Part shown: positions 44,064 through 53,309 of the stretch, in pieces
How positions within the stretch are numbered: the stretch's first letter is position 1
How the letters are laid out: each line of letters begins with the position of its first letter
Assembly: GCF_017163935.1 (NCBI RefSeq)
Contig: NZ_JABVZR010000002.1
Coordinates: 372,001-436,000, forward strand
Length of the DNA stretch: 64,000 nt
Source of the DNA: Novosphingobium terrae
Lineage (GTDB): Bacteria > Pseudomonadota > Alphaproteobacteria > Sphingomonadales > Sphingomonadaceae
Direction of reading: 5' to 3'
Translations under genes and position numbers: made by a program
The notes under the pieces: generated by a model
What the model was told of the DNA's origin: nothing
Database searches by the model: none
What the model saw: only the letters and a program-made list of their open reading frames with translations

Positions 44064-45989
44064 TCAGGGTTTGCCGACTCCAAGATAAGTGTCGAACCAG
44101 GCGACGGTGCGGGCGGCGGCATCCTTGACATGGGCAGGCTGACGCAGCCGATGACCTTCGTCCGGGTAGATGACCAGGCTGGTCGGCACGCCCAGATCGT
44201 GAAGCGCGTGCCAATATTCCACCGATTGCGTGGGCGGCACCTCAATGTCGCGTTCGCCCACATAGATGAAGGTGGGGGTCTTCGCCTGCTTGATGAAGTC
44301 TATGGCCGAAGCGGCGCGATAGGCTGCAGGATCATCATACATGGTCTTGCCGAAGAAGGGCAGCATCCACTGGTCGATGCCATTGGTGCCGTAATAGCTG
44401 ATCCAGTTCGACAGACCTGCGGCAGCGACGATGGCCTTGAAACGGTTGGTCTGCGTGTTGGCCCACATCGACATGAAGCCGCCATAGCTGCCGCCGGTCA
44501 GGCCAAGGCGACTGTCGTCAACGGGCGCAATCTTCTCCACCGCGTCGATGCCGGTCAGGATGTCGCGCAGGTCGCCGCCGCCGAAATCGCGCCTGTTGGC
44601 GGCGGTGAAGGCCTCGCCCTGCCCATAGGAGCCGCGAGGGTTGGGGTAAAAGATGTAATAACCCTTGGCCAACAGATCGGCCACGGTGCCCTTTTGCACA
44701 TAGCGCGGTTCATTGGCCGCCGCCGGGCCGCCGTGAACGATCGTCACCATCGGCGCCTTGGCCGCGTTTTCGGCGGTGAGCGGCGCCAGGACCCAGCCCT
44801 GCACGGTGAAACCATCGTTGGTCCATGTCACGCTGCGCGCGCGGGTGACAGCGGGAAGACTGTCATTGTCATGGGTGAGAAGGCGCGGCGCCGTGGCGGT
44901 GCCCGCCAGGATGGCGGGGCCATGGGTGAAATCCTGCTGCACGCTGGCCACACGTGTGCCATCGGCCGACCAGACCGCACGGCCATCGCCCGCGCCAAGG
45001 CTGACAGGAGCATTCCACAAGACCCGCGCGGGACCACTCGCGCCCCAGGACACCAGCTGAGCGCTGTCACCGGCAAGGCGGGTGCCGCGCAAACCGCCCA
45101 TGGTCCAGTCGAGCGAATTGACGGTGGCCTTATCGCCCGCCGTGCGGTTGACAGGCGTGCCGCCGGCCAGCGCCACGGTCCAGACATCGCCGCCGATCGA
45201 GCCGAAATCGCTCATCACGCCGCCGATGAAGGCCACGGTTTTGCCATCCGGCGAGACCCGGGGCATGTTGATCTGGGTGGTGGGCTTGGCGATGGTGCGC
45301 TGCGCGCCGGTTGCGGCATCCACCGCGTCCAGCGTGGCCACCCACCAGTTGTTGTCACCATTGCCCACCGCGCTGGTAACAACAAGGCTGCGCCCGTCCG
45401 GCGCCCAGTCATACTCATAGATGTAGCGGTCGGCGGGGGTCAGCGGCTTGACATCGGCGCTGGAAAGCGTGGCATTGCGGTCGAAAAGGGCCAGGCGCTG
45501 TTCGTCGCTCTTGTCCCCGATCTCGCCCACTTGCCGGGCTCCGGCCTGCGTCGCGCCGGTTTCCTTCGATGCGCCGATGGTCACCAGCAGAGCCACGCGC
45601 TTGCCATCGGGCGAGAAGCGGGGCGTAGCGGCCAGCCCGGCAATGGTGGCCAATGTGCGGAGTTGGCCATCCTGCGCCAGCATCAGGCTGGAGATGCCCT
45701 TCGCCCGGTCACGCGCAACAAAGGCCAGCGCGCCATCCATCGAGAAGCCGAGGCCTGCATAGGTGCAGGTGCCGCATGGGTCGAGCGTGGTCAGCACATG
45801 GCCATCAGCCGCAGCACGCAGGACGATGGCGGAGTGATCCTTACCGGCCGGTTCCACAGCGGCCAGCCGATCGCCTTTCGGCGCGAGAGCCAGCGCATCG
45901 TAAGTGTGAATGTGTTCCGAGGCCGTTTGAGACAAGGCAGGAGAGGCCAGCATGGTGGCGGCCAGAAGCACGCAGGCGGGAAGGCGCAT
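44064..45989 (-). CDS. Secreted S9-family prolyl oligopeptidase
   Basis: The 641-residue protein has a signal peptide (LLAATMLASPALSQ), an N-terminal beta-propeller with WD-like PRFSPDGKRVALL repeats, and a C-terminal alpha/beta-hydrolase. The nucleophile Ser is in GLTGGSYGGFMSMW and the catalytic His in YPDEGHRLRQP. It would cleave peptides in the periplasm, typically dipeptidyl or acylaminoacyl peptidase activity. It is convergent with the Lrp gene, with a hairpin between them. Confidence 0.92.
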   Translation of the reverse strand: MRLPACVLLAATMLASPALSQTASEHIHTYDALALAPKGDRLAAVEPAGKDHSAIVLRAAADGHVLTTLDPCGTCTYAGLGFSMDGALAFVARDRAKGISSLMLAQDGQLRTLATIAGLAATPRFSPDGKRVALLVTIGASKETGATQAGARQVGEIGDKSDEQRLALFDRNATLSSADVKPLTPADRYIYEYDWAPDGRSLVVTSAVGNGDNNWWVATLDAVDAATGAQRTIAKPTTQINMPRVSPDGKTVAFIGGVMSDFGSIGGDVWTVALAGGTPVNRTAGDKATVNSLDWTMGGLRGTRLAGDSAQLVSWGASGPARVLWNAPVSLGAGDGRAVWSADGTRVASVQQDFTHGPAILAGTATAPRLLTHDNDSLPAVTRARSVTWTNDGFTVQGWVLAPLTAENAAKAPMVTIVHGGPAAANEPRYVQKGTVADLLAKGYYIFYPNPRGSYGQGEAFTAANRRDFGGGDLRDILTGIDAVEKIAPVDDSRLGLTGGSYGGFMSMWANTQTNRFKAIVAAAGLSNWISYYGTNGIDQWMLPFFGKTMYDDPAAYRAASAIDFIKQAKTPTFIYVGERDIEVPPTQSVEYWHALHDLGVPTSLVIYPDEGHRLRQPAHVKDAAARTVAWFDTYLGVGKP

Positions 45990-46260
45990 GAGGCAGGAAA
46001 CTCCGTAAAGCGATTGGCAAAGGGCTAGGGCGGGCAGCCAAGGATCGCAACCCTGCCGGCAAAGACCGACCTGCCGTTACCATGGCCTGAGTTTGCGTGG
46101 GCGCAATGCATATTGCATGCAATTGCGGGGCTCGCCGTCAGTTTTGACAAGCGATCCCGGTAATACAGGCATGAACGCCCCGCCAGACGGTTTCGGCTGG
46201 ACGCTGTTGCGGGCATTTCGCGATAGCGCGGGCCTCCTGCTCAACCCACTGCCGTTTCAG

Positions 46261-46506
46261 TGCCTGCACAACAAAGGAGCCTTCGGGCGCACCGCCACCG
46301 TCAAGCCAAGTTCAAGGAGTTTCGGATCATCACACTCAGCCGCAGCGACACTGGCAGCATCACCAACAAAGCTTTGCTGCTCCAGACCAGCCTCGATCTG
46401 GTTCGCTCGATCTTCCCTCCTGAAATGGGTATCCGGCTGGTTGGCGTCACCGTGTCGAATTTCGGGATGCCAGCCTTTGATGGCGAACCGCCACTCCCCC
46501 TTTTCC
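46261..46506 (+). pseudogene. Fragment of DNA polymerase IV (dinB), little-finger domain, frameshifted
   Basis: Within the 687-base gap 45990-46676 lies a C-terminal piece of a Y-family polymerase. One frame reads LHNKGAFGRTATVK; after a one-base loss at 46306-46307 the next frame continues KFKEFRIITLSRSDTGSITN and ends with MGIRLVGVTVSNFG. These match the little-finger strands and helix of DinB (the TVTLK..F and GVRLLGVxxS motifs). The catalytic palm is absent. A Pro-rich tail ends near 46506. The rest of the gap shows no gene I can support. Confidence 0.7.
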
Positions 46507-46676
46507 TGTGGAACAGCGTAACCTGGCAACCGCAACGCAGGTCCCTGCTTGAGCAAGCGGTCCGGTAGCCCAGACATGCCGCTACACGATGGGCACGTAC
46601 ATGTCTGGCTCGGCCAACACATGATCCACTTGGGCGCCGTCATGGTCGAAGCCAAGGATTTCTTTCAGGTGGCTCT

Positions 46677-47252
46677 CTACAGATCGAGACCGAATGAATA
46701 GCCAAGATCGACCGGCGCCGGTCGTTGGGGCGGGTCAGAGGGGATCAGCACAAACTCGAATGCCGGCTCATCCAGGGCAGATCCGTTCCCATTGTCTGCA
46801 GCGATCCAGCCTGCGCGAACTTCAACCTGATACCAACCGTTCTCAATCTCGATAATCGGTCGGTTGGGCTCGGAATATTTCGCAAGGAGCTTCTCTACGG
46901 TTTCTCCCGTAAAATTATGGAGAGCCCGCCAAGTAAAGAGCGCCAGAGATCGGTTTTCAACACGCAAATAATAGCCCACGCGGCGATGCTGCAGCCTGCA
47001 TGTCGATTCCGTTAACCGGGGGGCGCTCGGAGCGAGCGTGAATATGATGGTATAGGGGAAATTGTCGAGGCCGGGGACCGGGAGCACGAAGCCTTCATGG
47101 ACGGCACGATCACCGGAATCACTCGTGACAAATTCCTGACCGAGATCGTCGGGAAGTGCGTTTTCTTCCTTGAAGCGGAGCAACGCGCGAAGGTCTGCAA
47201 CGAGAAAATAATCGATGAGGTCGTTGAGGACTTCCGAAAATTCATAGCGCAT
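46677..47252 (-). CDS. Hypothetical protein, 191 residues
   Basis: The ATG at 47252 begins MRYEFSEVLNDLIDYFLVAD; a Gln/Arg-rich alternative leader is less likely. The protein is acidic, mixed alpha/beta, with RVGYYLRVENRSLALFTWRA and a terminal EFVLIPSDPP. No signal peptide or membrane segment is seen. I do not recognise its family. It is a lone gene in a decayed region, on the strand opposite to the dinB fragment. Confidence 0.62.
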   Translation of the reverse strand: MRYEFSEVLNDLIDYFLVADLRALLRFKEENALPDDLGQEFVTSDSGDRAVHEGFVLPVPGLDNFPYTIIFTLAPSAPRLTESTCRLQHRRVGYYLRVENRSLALFTWRALHNFTGETVEKLLAKYSEPNRPIIEIENGWYQVEVRAGWIAADNGNGSALDEPAFEFVLIPSDPPQRPAPVDLGYSFGLDL

Positions 47253-47785
47253 CGTCGTATCCTGCCGCTGCGCGGGATCTCGATGTCCGCAACCGGGTTG
47301 AGGCGAAGGCGGGTGATCCAATCGATGGATCGGCGCCTGATCCTGATGTGATCGGCAATCCCGCCGCGAAAAGCAACCCGTCTTCATTGCCGTCAATCAG
47401 AGCCTATCCCTCTGAGAGGCATGACCCGCTCTGCCGCTGGCTAGGCGCGTAACCTGAACCAACGGAACTGCCCTCAGGCAAGCTGAATGAGGGGCGGCCA
47501 AGCCCCCTTACTTGATCCGAAGCTGCCCTCCCGGACCCAACATCGCTTCTTTCTCTTCCACCAGCACATCATCGATTGCCGGCGAAAGTCGATCAAGCTG
47601 TCGGCCTTCCTGCGTTCAGACATGGATCGTATAGGAGTATCTCGGTATTCGACGGATTCAAAGGCAAGGCACCGCATCACAGGTGCGAATACTGCAAAGC
47701 TCCTGGGCGTTTGCGCCACACAGGGCACGGTGTCGAAAAGAGCCCAAACAACCGATAGGTCATTCCATGAGCGCGTCCGTCGCGC
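47253..47785. other. Gene-poor region
   Basis: A 533-base gap. Both strands have short open stretches, some 80-110 codons long, but none has a ribosome site or protein-like composition, and none matches anything I know. It is probably decayed sequence. Confidence 0.5.
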
Positions 47786-48034
47786 TCAAACGGCGGGGGC
47801 CACCGGGTTGACGCTGATGGCTCCGTAGAAGAGCCCACAGGCGACCATATGAGCGCTGTTCTTCGCGCGCAGCTTCAAACGCATGTTTTCAATATATCGC
47901 TCTACGGTGCGGGGCGCCAGGCTGACATGCCTCGCAATTTCCTTGGCAGACAGTCCCAAGGCGACAAATCCAAGGATTTCACATTCCCGTACCGTCAAGC
48001 GCGGCTGCACATCCACCAACTGGGATATTATCAC
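47786..48034 (-). CDS. LuxR-type HTH solo regulator
   Basis: The 82-residue protein is almost entirely a GerE/LuxR C-terminal DNA-binding domain: LTVRECEILGFVALGLSAKE, then IARHVSLAPRTVERYIENMR and LKLRAKNSAHMV. There is no autoinducer or receiver domain. The GTG start at 48034 has a GGGAGG site 6 bases upstream. It may be a stand-alone regulator or the remnant of a larger one. An AT-rich stretch lies directly upstream. Confidence 0.85.
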   Translation of the reverse strand: MIISQLVDVQPRLTVRECEILGFVALGLSAKEIARHVSLAPRTVERYIENMRLKLRAKNSAHMVACGLFYGAISVNPVAPAV

Positions 48035-48300
48035 TCAAGGCCTCCCTGTCTTAATTCAGTCAAGATCACATATATTTTCCATACATTTTACATTACACCT
48101 TGATACAATGAGTCTTAACTCGATTCTCCCAAATAATATCCTTCATCTTCCATATAAAATTCAACACCCCATCGCCTTTTCGCAACCTCAACTCATCGCT
48201 AAATCACTCAATATCATGATATTAAATAACTTTACCTCTCCAACAACTATCCATAATTTCAATTCACGCCACCTGACTTTTGGGGAATCGCCCCACATCT
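48035..48300. other. AT-rich patch upstream of the LuxR-type gene
   Basis: This stretch is strikingly A+T-rich (for example ATATATTTTCCATACATTTT, CATGATATTAAATAACTTTA) in an otherwise GC-rich window. No conserved gene lies in it; a few short frames have no support. It holds the LuxR-type promoter and looks imported or unselected. Confidence 0.7.
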
Positions 48301-48465
48301 TCGTGTAAAACATATGTCTGGAGCGTGTGCCGCACAGGCCTCAAGCCATTGGCGTTTGCCGATATTGTCCGTCACCTCGGCCAGCCGCGTTGGCCAAAGC
48401 TCCAGCGCATCGACCAGCGAGGGTGGTGCAATTGCTTCCACTACCCCTGTGTCAAATCGGGACAT
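48259..48465 (-). CDS. Doubtful small hypothetical protein, 68 residues
   Basis: A frame starting MSRFDTGVVEAIAPPSLVDA runs to 48259 with a fairly natural composition (ALELWPTRLAEVTDNIGKRQ, then two Cys near the end). It has no clear ribosome site. No family recognised. It could equally be part of the decayed region. Confidence 0.3.
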   Translation of the reverse strand: MSRFDTGVVEAIAPPSLVDALELWPTRLAEVTDNIGKRQWLEACAAHAPDICFTRRCGAIPQKSGGVN

Positions 48466-48519
48466 CCGCGTGCGCCTCTGAGCGGCCGCATAGCCAGCAC
48501 TAGATATCGATTGCATCTT

Positions 48520-48534
48520 CGTTATAATATAACG
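48520..48534. promoter_or_regulatory. Perfect AT-rich palindrome
   Basis: CGTTATA-A-TATAACG is a perfect 7-base dyad, 55 bases upstream of the doubtful gene at 48259-48465. It looks like an operator or promoter core. The rest of the gap to 49046 (about 500 bases) shows no gene I can support. Confidence 0.4.
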
Positions 48535-49046
48535 ACGCCTGAGTTCGCGGCATGGACCTTCTGTCTCCCCGACTCAGGCGGTGTGCATCCGGGTCGGGTC
48601 GCATTCGCCCGGATGCACAGCCTTTCACGAAAAGACCGCACTTCCCTCCGCGCCTTTTCGGCTGTCAGAGACACGGGTCTGTAAGCAGTCGGCCGCCGGA
48701 TCATGGCATCAGCAACTCACAAGAACCATCAAAGAGGCTTACACCGCCTTGGTCCGGGATGATGCCCAGCCGAGGTGAACGGTCAGGGCGAGCGCTGGGG
48801 ATGCAATGCCCAGACCCGCGATTGGTCCTCACCCAAGCATGGATGACACGGGGAATTGGCCATCCACCTCCCCAGTCGTTCCATTGGCTGAGCCGGGAGA
48901 ATTCGAACCTCCGTACGGCGGCACCCAAATCCGCGAATTCCCGACATCACAGATCATGATGGCGATGATCCTGATTCACGATTGGACTGATAATGCTCCA
49001 AGGCGCAGATCGCCGCCAATCCCGGCTCATCCCAAGGAACAAACCC

Positions 49047-49565
49047 ATGAATGCGATCATCTGGCCAGAAGATTATACCCCTGGCTTTACAGATAATTTT
49101 TGCTCGAACGAAGTGATCGTGGCAGGGCTGACGGCAGCGCAGATCTGGCCCTATCTGGTCACTCCTACCGCTTGGCCCAGCTATTACGCCAACAGCGCCG
49201 ATCCCGCCTTTCTCGATGGCACAGGTCCGCAATTGCAGGATGGCTCGCGCTTCTTCTTCAAGACTTTTGGCTTCCCCGTCGATGCGCGCTGCAACGAATA
49301 TGTCGCCCCCGCTGAGGGCCATCCGGGCCGCGTCGCCTGGCATGGCTGGGCCGGAGACGAGGGCGCGACAGACCGTCTGGACGTACATCACGCCTGGCTG
49401 GTCGAGAACCTGGAGGGTGGCCGCGTCCGCATCCTCACGCAGGAAACCCAGAAGGGCGAGCCCGCGAAGGAACTGGCCAAGGCGAGCCCCAACCCGATGA
49501 TCAACGGCCATCAGGACTGGCTGAACGGACTGATCCGCGCCGCTCGCGAAAACCTGCCGCTTTAG
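49047..49565 (+). CDS. SRPBCC-family protein
   Basis: The 172-residue protein fits the SRPBCC/polyketide-cyclase-like fold: VIVAGLTAAQIWPYLVTPTA, DGSRFFFKTFGFPVDARCNE and a C-terminal long helix (HQDWLNGLIRAARENL). The fold binds hydrophobic ligands in a deep pocket. ATG at 49047 has an AAGGAAC site; the preceding 54 bases are not needed. It is convergent with the GntR gene. Confidence 0.82.
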   Translation: MNAIIWPEDYTPGFTDNFCSNEVIVAGLTAAQIWPYLVTPTAWPSYYANSADPAFLDGTGPQLQDGSRFFFKTFGFPVDARCNEYVAPAEGHPGRVAWHGWAGDEGATDRLDVHHAWLVENLEGGRVRILTQETQKGEPAKELAKASPNPMINGHQDWLNGLIRAARENLPL

Positions 49566-49625
49566 CCAAATGGCATGGGGGCAGCTTCGCCTGCCCTCGT
49601 TGAGCAGAGCAGCCGCCCCCTCGCC

Positions 49626-50297
49626 TTATGCTGAACCTTCGAGCATCTTGATCGCGATGGTTGCGGCTTCCTGCACATGCTGGCGGCAGGCGCTGCTGGC
49701 GGCGGTGGGATTGCGATCGGCAATGGCGGCCACGATCTTCGACAGGCGCTTGAGCCCCGCCGCCTGACGGCCCACAACAGAGAGCGTCATCGCCCGCATC
49801 TGGCTGATCCGCCCGTTCAGGCGCTGCACGATATCCCAGGCGATATCATGCTGGCCGGTCATGAAGATGATCTCGTAAAACCGCGTCGAGGCGCGCAGCG
49901 CGCCAATCGGATTGCGATCCTCATGCGCCTGACGGATCGCCTCCAAAGCGGCTTCCAACTGGCTGACCACCTCGGGCGTGGAGGCTTCGGCACAGGCCGC
50001 CGCCGCCGAGGATTCCAGCTGGCTGCGGATTTCATAGATCTGCTGCGCCTGCGCGGGCGAAATCGTCGCCAGACGGGGCCCCGAGGGCGCGTTTTCCACC
50101 AGCCCTTCGGATTCCAGATTGCGGATCACCTCGCGGATCACCGAGCGGCTGACGCCCAGACTTTCCGCCAGCGTGCGCTCCACCAAACGTTCGCCCGGAG
50201 CGATTCGCCCCTCCATCACCGCATCGCGCACACGGTCCAGCGCGATCAGCCGCAGCGTCTGCGGGCGGGTCTCAATTTTCTCTAGAGTCTCAACCAT
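49626..50297 (-). CDS. GntR-family regulator, FadR/FCD type
   Basis: The 223-residue protein has an N-terminal GntR winged HTH (RVRDAVMEGRIAPGERLVER, TLAESLGVSRSVIREVIRNL) and a C-terminal all-helical FCD domain (IYEIRSQLESSAAAACAEAS). FCD regulators bind organic acids or pathway intermediates through a metal site. It is divergent from the DUF1185 operon. Two TTGGTATACCAT sites, at 50359 and 57123, match the TNGTNNACNA consensus of this family, so it probably controls both transcription units. Confidence 0.93.
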   Translation of the reverse strand: MVETLEKIETRPQTLRLIALDRVRDAVMEGRIAPGERLVERTLAESLGVSRSVIREVIRNLESEGLVENAPSGPRLATISPAQAQQIYEIRSQLESSAAAACAEASTPEVVSQLEAALEAIRQAHEDRNPIGALRASTRFYEIIFMTGQHDIAWDIVQRLNGRISQMRAMTLSVVGRQAAGLKRLSKIVAAIADRNPTAASSACRQHVQEAATIAIKMLEGSA

Positions 50298-50358
50298 TTT
50301 AACTTTCGCCCTGTCTCAATTCTCTCTTTGACAGAAAGGGCGAACCCTGTCTATTGTC

Positions 50359-50375
50359 TTGGTATACCATCCGAC
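50359..50375. promoter_or_regulatory. GntR operator, first copy
   Basis: TTGGTATACCATCCGAC holds the perfect palindrome TGGTATACCA. It lies between the divergent gntR and DUF1185 genes, 24 bases before the latter's start. A 16-of-17 match in inverted orientation is at 57123. Confidence 0.75.
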
Positions 50376-50399
50376 AACATACATATCAGGAGGCGCGCC

Positions 50400-50996
50400 A
50401 TGACGCTCAAGATTCGCAAGCTGGTCAGCTACATCGAGGACGTTCGCATCGAGGGCGGCAAGGAAGCCACCAAGCCCGTCACCACCGTTCTGCTGGCCGC
50501 CGTGGTCAAGAATCCCTGGGCCGGTCGCGGTTTCGTCGAGGACCTGCAGCCCGAGATCAAGGCGATTGCCTCTGATCTGGGCGCGCTGATGGTGGAGCGC
50601 CTCTGCGCCCTGATCGGCGGCGCCGACAAGATCGAGGCCTATGGCAAGGCCGCCGTTGTGGGCGGCGCGGGCGAGATCGAGCATGCCTCGGCGCTGATCC
50701 ACACGCTGCGCTTCGGCAACCACTATCGCGAGGCGGTGCAGGCCAAGTCCTACCTCAGCTTCACCAACAAGCGTGGTGGTCAGAACACCTCGATCCAGGT
50801 GCCGATGATGCACAAGGACGATGAGGGCGCTCGCTCGCACTACATCACCGGCGAATTCGCGATTTCCGACGCGCCGCTGGACGATGAAATCGTGATCGTG
50901 CTGGGCGCCGCCGATGGTGGCCGCGTGCATCCGCGCATCGGCAACCGCTATCTCGATCTGGAAGCCATCGCGGCGGAAAAGGCGGCGCAGGGCTGA
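50400..50996 (+). CDS. DUF1185 (amino-acid-synthesis-like) family protein
   Basis: The 198-residue protein matches the DUF1185/AA_synth family: VSYIEDVRIEGGKEATKPVT, VVKNPWAGRGFVEDLQPEI, VGGAGEIEHASALIHTLRFG and DEIVIVLGAADGGRVHPRIG. The name reflects an old guess; the reaction is not established. It is the first gene of the operon controlled by the GntR protein, with a strong CAGGAGG site before ATG 50400. Its place in a flavin-dependent catabolic operon suggests an isomerase or hydrolase step. Confidence 0.85.
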   Translation: MTLKIRKLVSYIEDVRIEGGKEATKPVTTVLLAAVVKNPWAGRGFVEDLQPEIKAIASDLGALMVERLCALIGGADKIEAYGKAAVVGGAGEIEHASALIHTLRFGNHYREAVQAKSYLSFTNKRGGQNTSIQVPMMHKDDEGARSHYITGEFAISDAPLDDEIVIVLGAADGGRVHPRIGNRYLDLEAIAAEKAAQG

Positions 50997-50998
50997 TC

Positions 50999-51829
50999 GT
51001 GGCAGCGTCTCTGCCCCCCCTGCCCGCGCGGGCCGCTTTCGACGACACCGGTGGTGATCTGCCGGTGGTCGTGCTGATCCATGGTGTGGGCCTGTCCCGC
51101 GCCATGTGGTCGGCGCAAATTGCCGCGCTGCGCCCGCATTATCGCGTGATCGCGGTGGATATGCTGGGCCATGGCGCCAGCCCCACCCCGCCCGCCGATG
51201 CCACGCTTGACGATTATGCCGCCCATGTGGCGGGCTTGCTCGATCTGGCGGGCGTGGAGAAGGCGGTGTTGATCGGCTTCTCGATGGGCGCGCTGGTCGC
51301 CCGCGCCTTCGCCTTCCTTTACCCGGATCGCCTGAACGCTCTGGTGCTGATGAACGGCGTCTTCGAGCGTGAACCCGATGTCCGCGCCAACATTCTGGCC
51401 CGTGTGGCCGAGGTGCAGGCCCATGGCCCCGGCGCCAATATGGACGCCGCCATCGAGCGCTGGTTCAGCCCTTCCTTCCGCGAAAGGAACGAGCCCTATC
51501 TCGCCGATCTGCGACAGGCTTTTGCCGCCAACGATCCGCAGGGCTATGAAACCTCCTATCGCCTTTTTGCCACGCAGGATGCCCTCGGCGCAGACCGCGT
51601 CGCCGGCATCGCCGTGCCCGTTCTGGTGACCACGGGCGAGTTCGATGTGGGCTCCACCCCGGCGATGTCATGGGCGCTGGCCCAGCGCATTCCGGGCGCG
51701 CGGCTGACCATCGTGCCGGGCGCCCGCCATATGATGCCGGTCGAAATGCCTGTAGAAACCAACGCCGTGCTAACCGATTTCCTGCACAGCCTCCAACAAG
51801 AGGCGCGCGCTTACGGAGAGTCCGAATGA
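50999..51829 (+). CDS. Alpha/beta hydrolase (RutD/3-oxoadipate enol-lactonase-like)
   Basis: The 276-residue protein has the alpha/beta-hydrolase core: VVLIHGVGLSRAMW oxyanion loop, nucleophile Ser in IGFSMGALVARAFA, an acidic residue in TTGEFDVGSTPAMS and His in PGARHMMPVEMP. Relatives open lactones or cleave C-N products such as aminoacrylate. The start is GTG at 50999, two bases after the DUF1185 stop. Its TGA overlaps the next ATG (ATGA). A role after ring opening is likely. Confidence 0.9.
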   Translation: MAASLPPLPARAAFDDTGGDLPVVVLIHGVGLSRAMWSAQIAALRPHYRVIAVDMLGHGASPTPPADATLDDYAAHVAGLLDLAGVEKAVLIGFSMGALVARAFAFLYPDRLNALVLMNGVFEREPDVRANILARVAEVQAHGPGANMDAAIERWFSPSFRERNEPYLADLRQAFAANDPQGYETSYRLFATQDALGADRVAGIAVPVLVTTGEFDVGSTPAMSWALAQRIPGARLTIVPGARHMMPVEMPVETNAVLTDFLHSLQQEARAYGESE

Positions 51830-53304
51830 GCCAGACCCATTTCAAGATGCTGATCGGAGGGCAGCAGGTCGATGCGCTCTCCGGGCGCACCTATGCCTCG
51901 CAGAACCCCGCCACGGGCGAGGCCTGGGCGATCCTGCCCGATGCCGACGCGCAGGATGCCGACCGCGCCGTGCGCGCCGCCCATGACGCTTTCCGCTCGT
52001 CCGCATGGCGGGGCCTGACCGCCACGGCACGCGGCAAGTTGCTGCGCAAGCTGGGCGATCTGGTCGCGCAGCACGGGCAGGAACTGGCCGAGCTGGAAAC
52101 CCGCGACAATGGCAAGCTGATCCGCGAAACGCGCGGCCAGCTGGCCTATCTGCCCGAATTCTTCCACTATGCCGGCGGTCTGGCCGACAAGTTGGAAGGC
52201 AGCACCCTGCCCATCGACAAGGCGGACATGTTCGCCTTCACCGTGCCCGAGCCGCTGGGCGTGGTGGCCGCGATCATCCCGTGGAACAGCCCGCTGTACC
52301 TCACGGCGATCAAGCTGGCCCCGGCGCTGGCGGCAGGCAACACAATTGTGGTCAAGCCCTCCGAGCATGCCTCGGCCAGCATTCTGCGTTTTGCCGCGCT
52401 GGCCAAGGAAGCAGGCTTCCCCGATGGCGTCGTGAACGTCGTGACCGGCTTTGGCGCTGGTGCTGGCGCGGCGCTCACCAGCCATCCGCTGGTGCGCCGC
52501 GTGGCCTTTACCGGCGGGCCTTCCACAGCACGCCACGTCATCCGCGCCACGGCGGACAATTTCGCCAAGCTCTCGCTGGAACTGGGCGGCAAATCGGCCA
52601 ACATCGTCTTTGACGACGCCGATCTGGAAGGTGCGGTCAATGGCGCGGTGGCGGGCGTCTATGCCGCCTCGGGCCAGAGCTGTGTAGCGGGCTCGCGCCT
52701 GCTGGTGCAGGCCGGGATCTATGACCGCTTCGTCGCGGCGCTGAAGGAGCGCATGGCGTGCATCGCCATCGGCGATCCGCTCGACCCGGCTTCGGACATG
52801 GGCCCCATGGCCACCGAGCAGCAGCTGGGCATCGTGGAGACCATGGTCGCCCGCGCCCGCGAACAGGGCGCCGAAGTTCTGGCTGGTGGCCAGCGCCCGG
52901 CAGGCCGCGAAGGCTGGTTCTACGAACCGACGCTGATCGCCGCCGAGACACTCACGCTGGACATCGTGCAGAACGAGGTCTTCGGGCCTGTTGCGGCGAT
53001 CATGCGCTTCGAAACCGAGGCCGAGGCGCTCGAACTGGCGAACGGCACCGAATATGCTCTGGCCGCAGGCATCTGGACCCGCGACATGGCGCGCGGCCAC
53101 CGTTTCGCCCGCGATGTTCATGCCGGGATCGTCTGGGTGAACACCTATCGCGCCGTCTCGGCCATGGCACCGATCGGCGGCTATGGCGCCAGCGGCTATG
53201 GCCGCGAGGGCGGCATTCACGCCGTGCTCGATTACACCGAGCTGAAGACTGTGTGGGTCAACCTGTCGGAACAGCCGATGGGCGATCCCTTTGTGATGCG
53301 GTGA
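51826..53304 (+). CDS. Aldehyde dehydrogenase
   Basis: The 492-residue protein is a full ALDH: catalytic Cys in ASGQSCVAGS (about 286), Glu in LELGGKSAN (about 252), Asn in IPWNSP (about 153), and the FTGGPSTARHV coenzyme loop. ATG at 51826 overlaps the hydrolase stop and has GGAGAG upstream. It is the first of two ALDHs in this operon, 5 bases before the flavin reductase. The EExFGPV motif appears as NEVFGPVAAI. Substrate unknown. Confidence 0.93.
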   Translation: MSQTHFKMLIGGQQVDALSGRTYASQNPATGEAWAILPDADAQDADRAVRAAHDAFRSSAWRGLTATARGKLLRKLGDLVAQHGQELAELETRDNGKLIRETRGQLAYLPEFFHYAGGLADKLEGSTLPIDKADMFAFTVPEPLGVVAAIIPWNSPLYLTAIKLAPALAAGNTIVVKPSEHASASILRFAALAKEAGFPDGVVNVVTGFGAGAGAALTSHPLVRRVAFTGGPSTARHVIRATADNFAKLSLELGGKSANIVFDDADLEGAVNGAVAGVYAASGQSCVAGSRLLVQAGIYDRFVAALKERMACIAIGDPLDPASDMGPMATEQQLGIVETMVARAREQGAEVLAGGQRPAGREGWFYEPTLIAAETLTLDIVQNEVFGPVAAIMRFETEAEALELANGTEYALAAGIWTRDMARGHRFARDVHAGIVWVNTYRAVSAMAPIGGYGASGYGREGGIHAVLDYTELKTVWVNLSEQPMGDPFVMR

Positions 53305-53309
53305 GACCC

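Noticed and set aside
46257..46655. Minus-strand 132-codon frame over the dinB fragment
   Set aside because: Its composition is unnatural, while the plus strand shows recognisable DinB motifs across a frameshift.
47474..47828. Two overlapping frames of 84 and 113 codons on opposite strands
   Set aside because: Neither has a ribosome site, family match or good composition. Left as non-coding.
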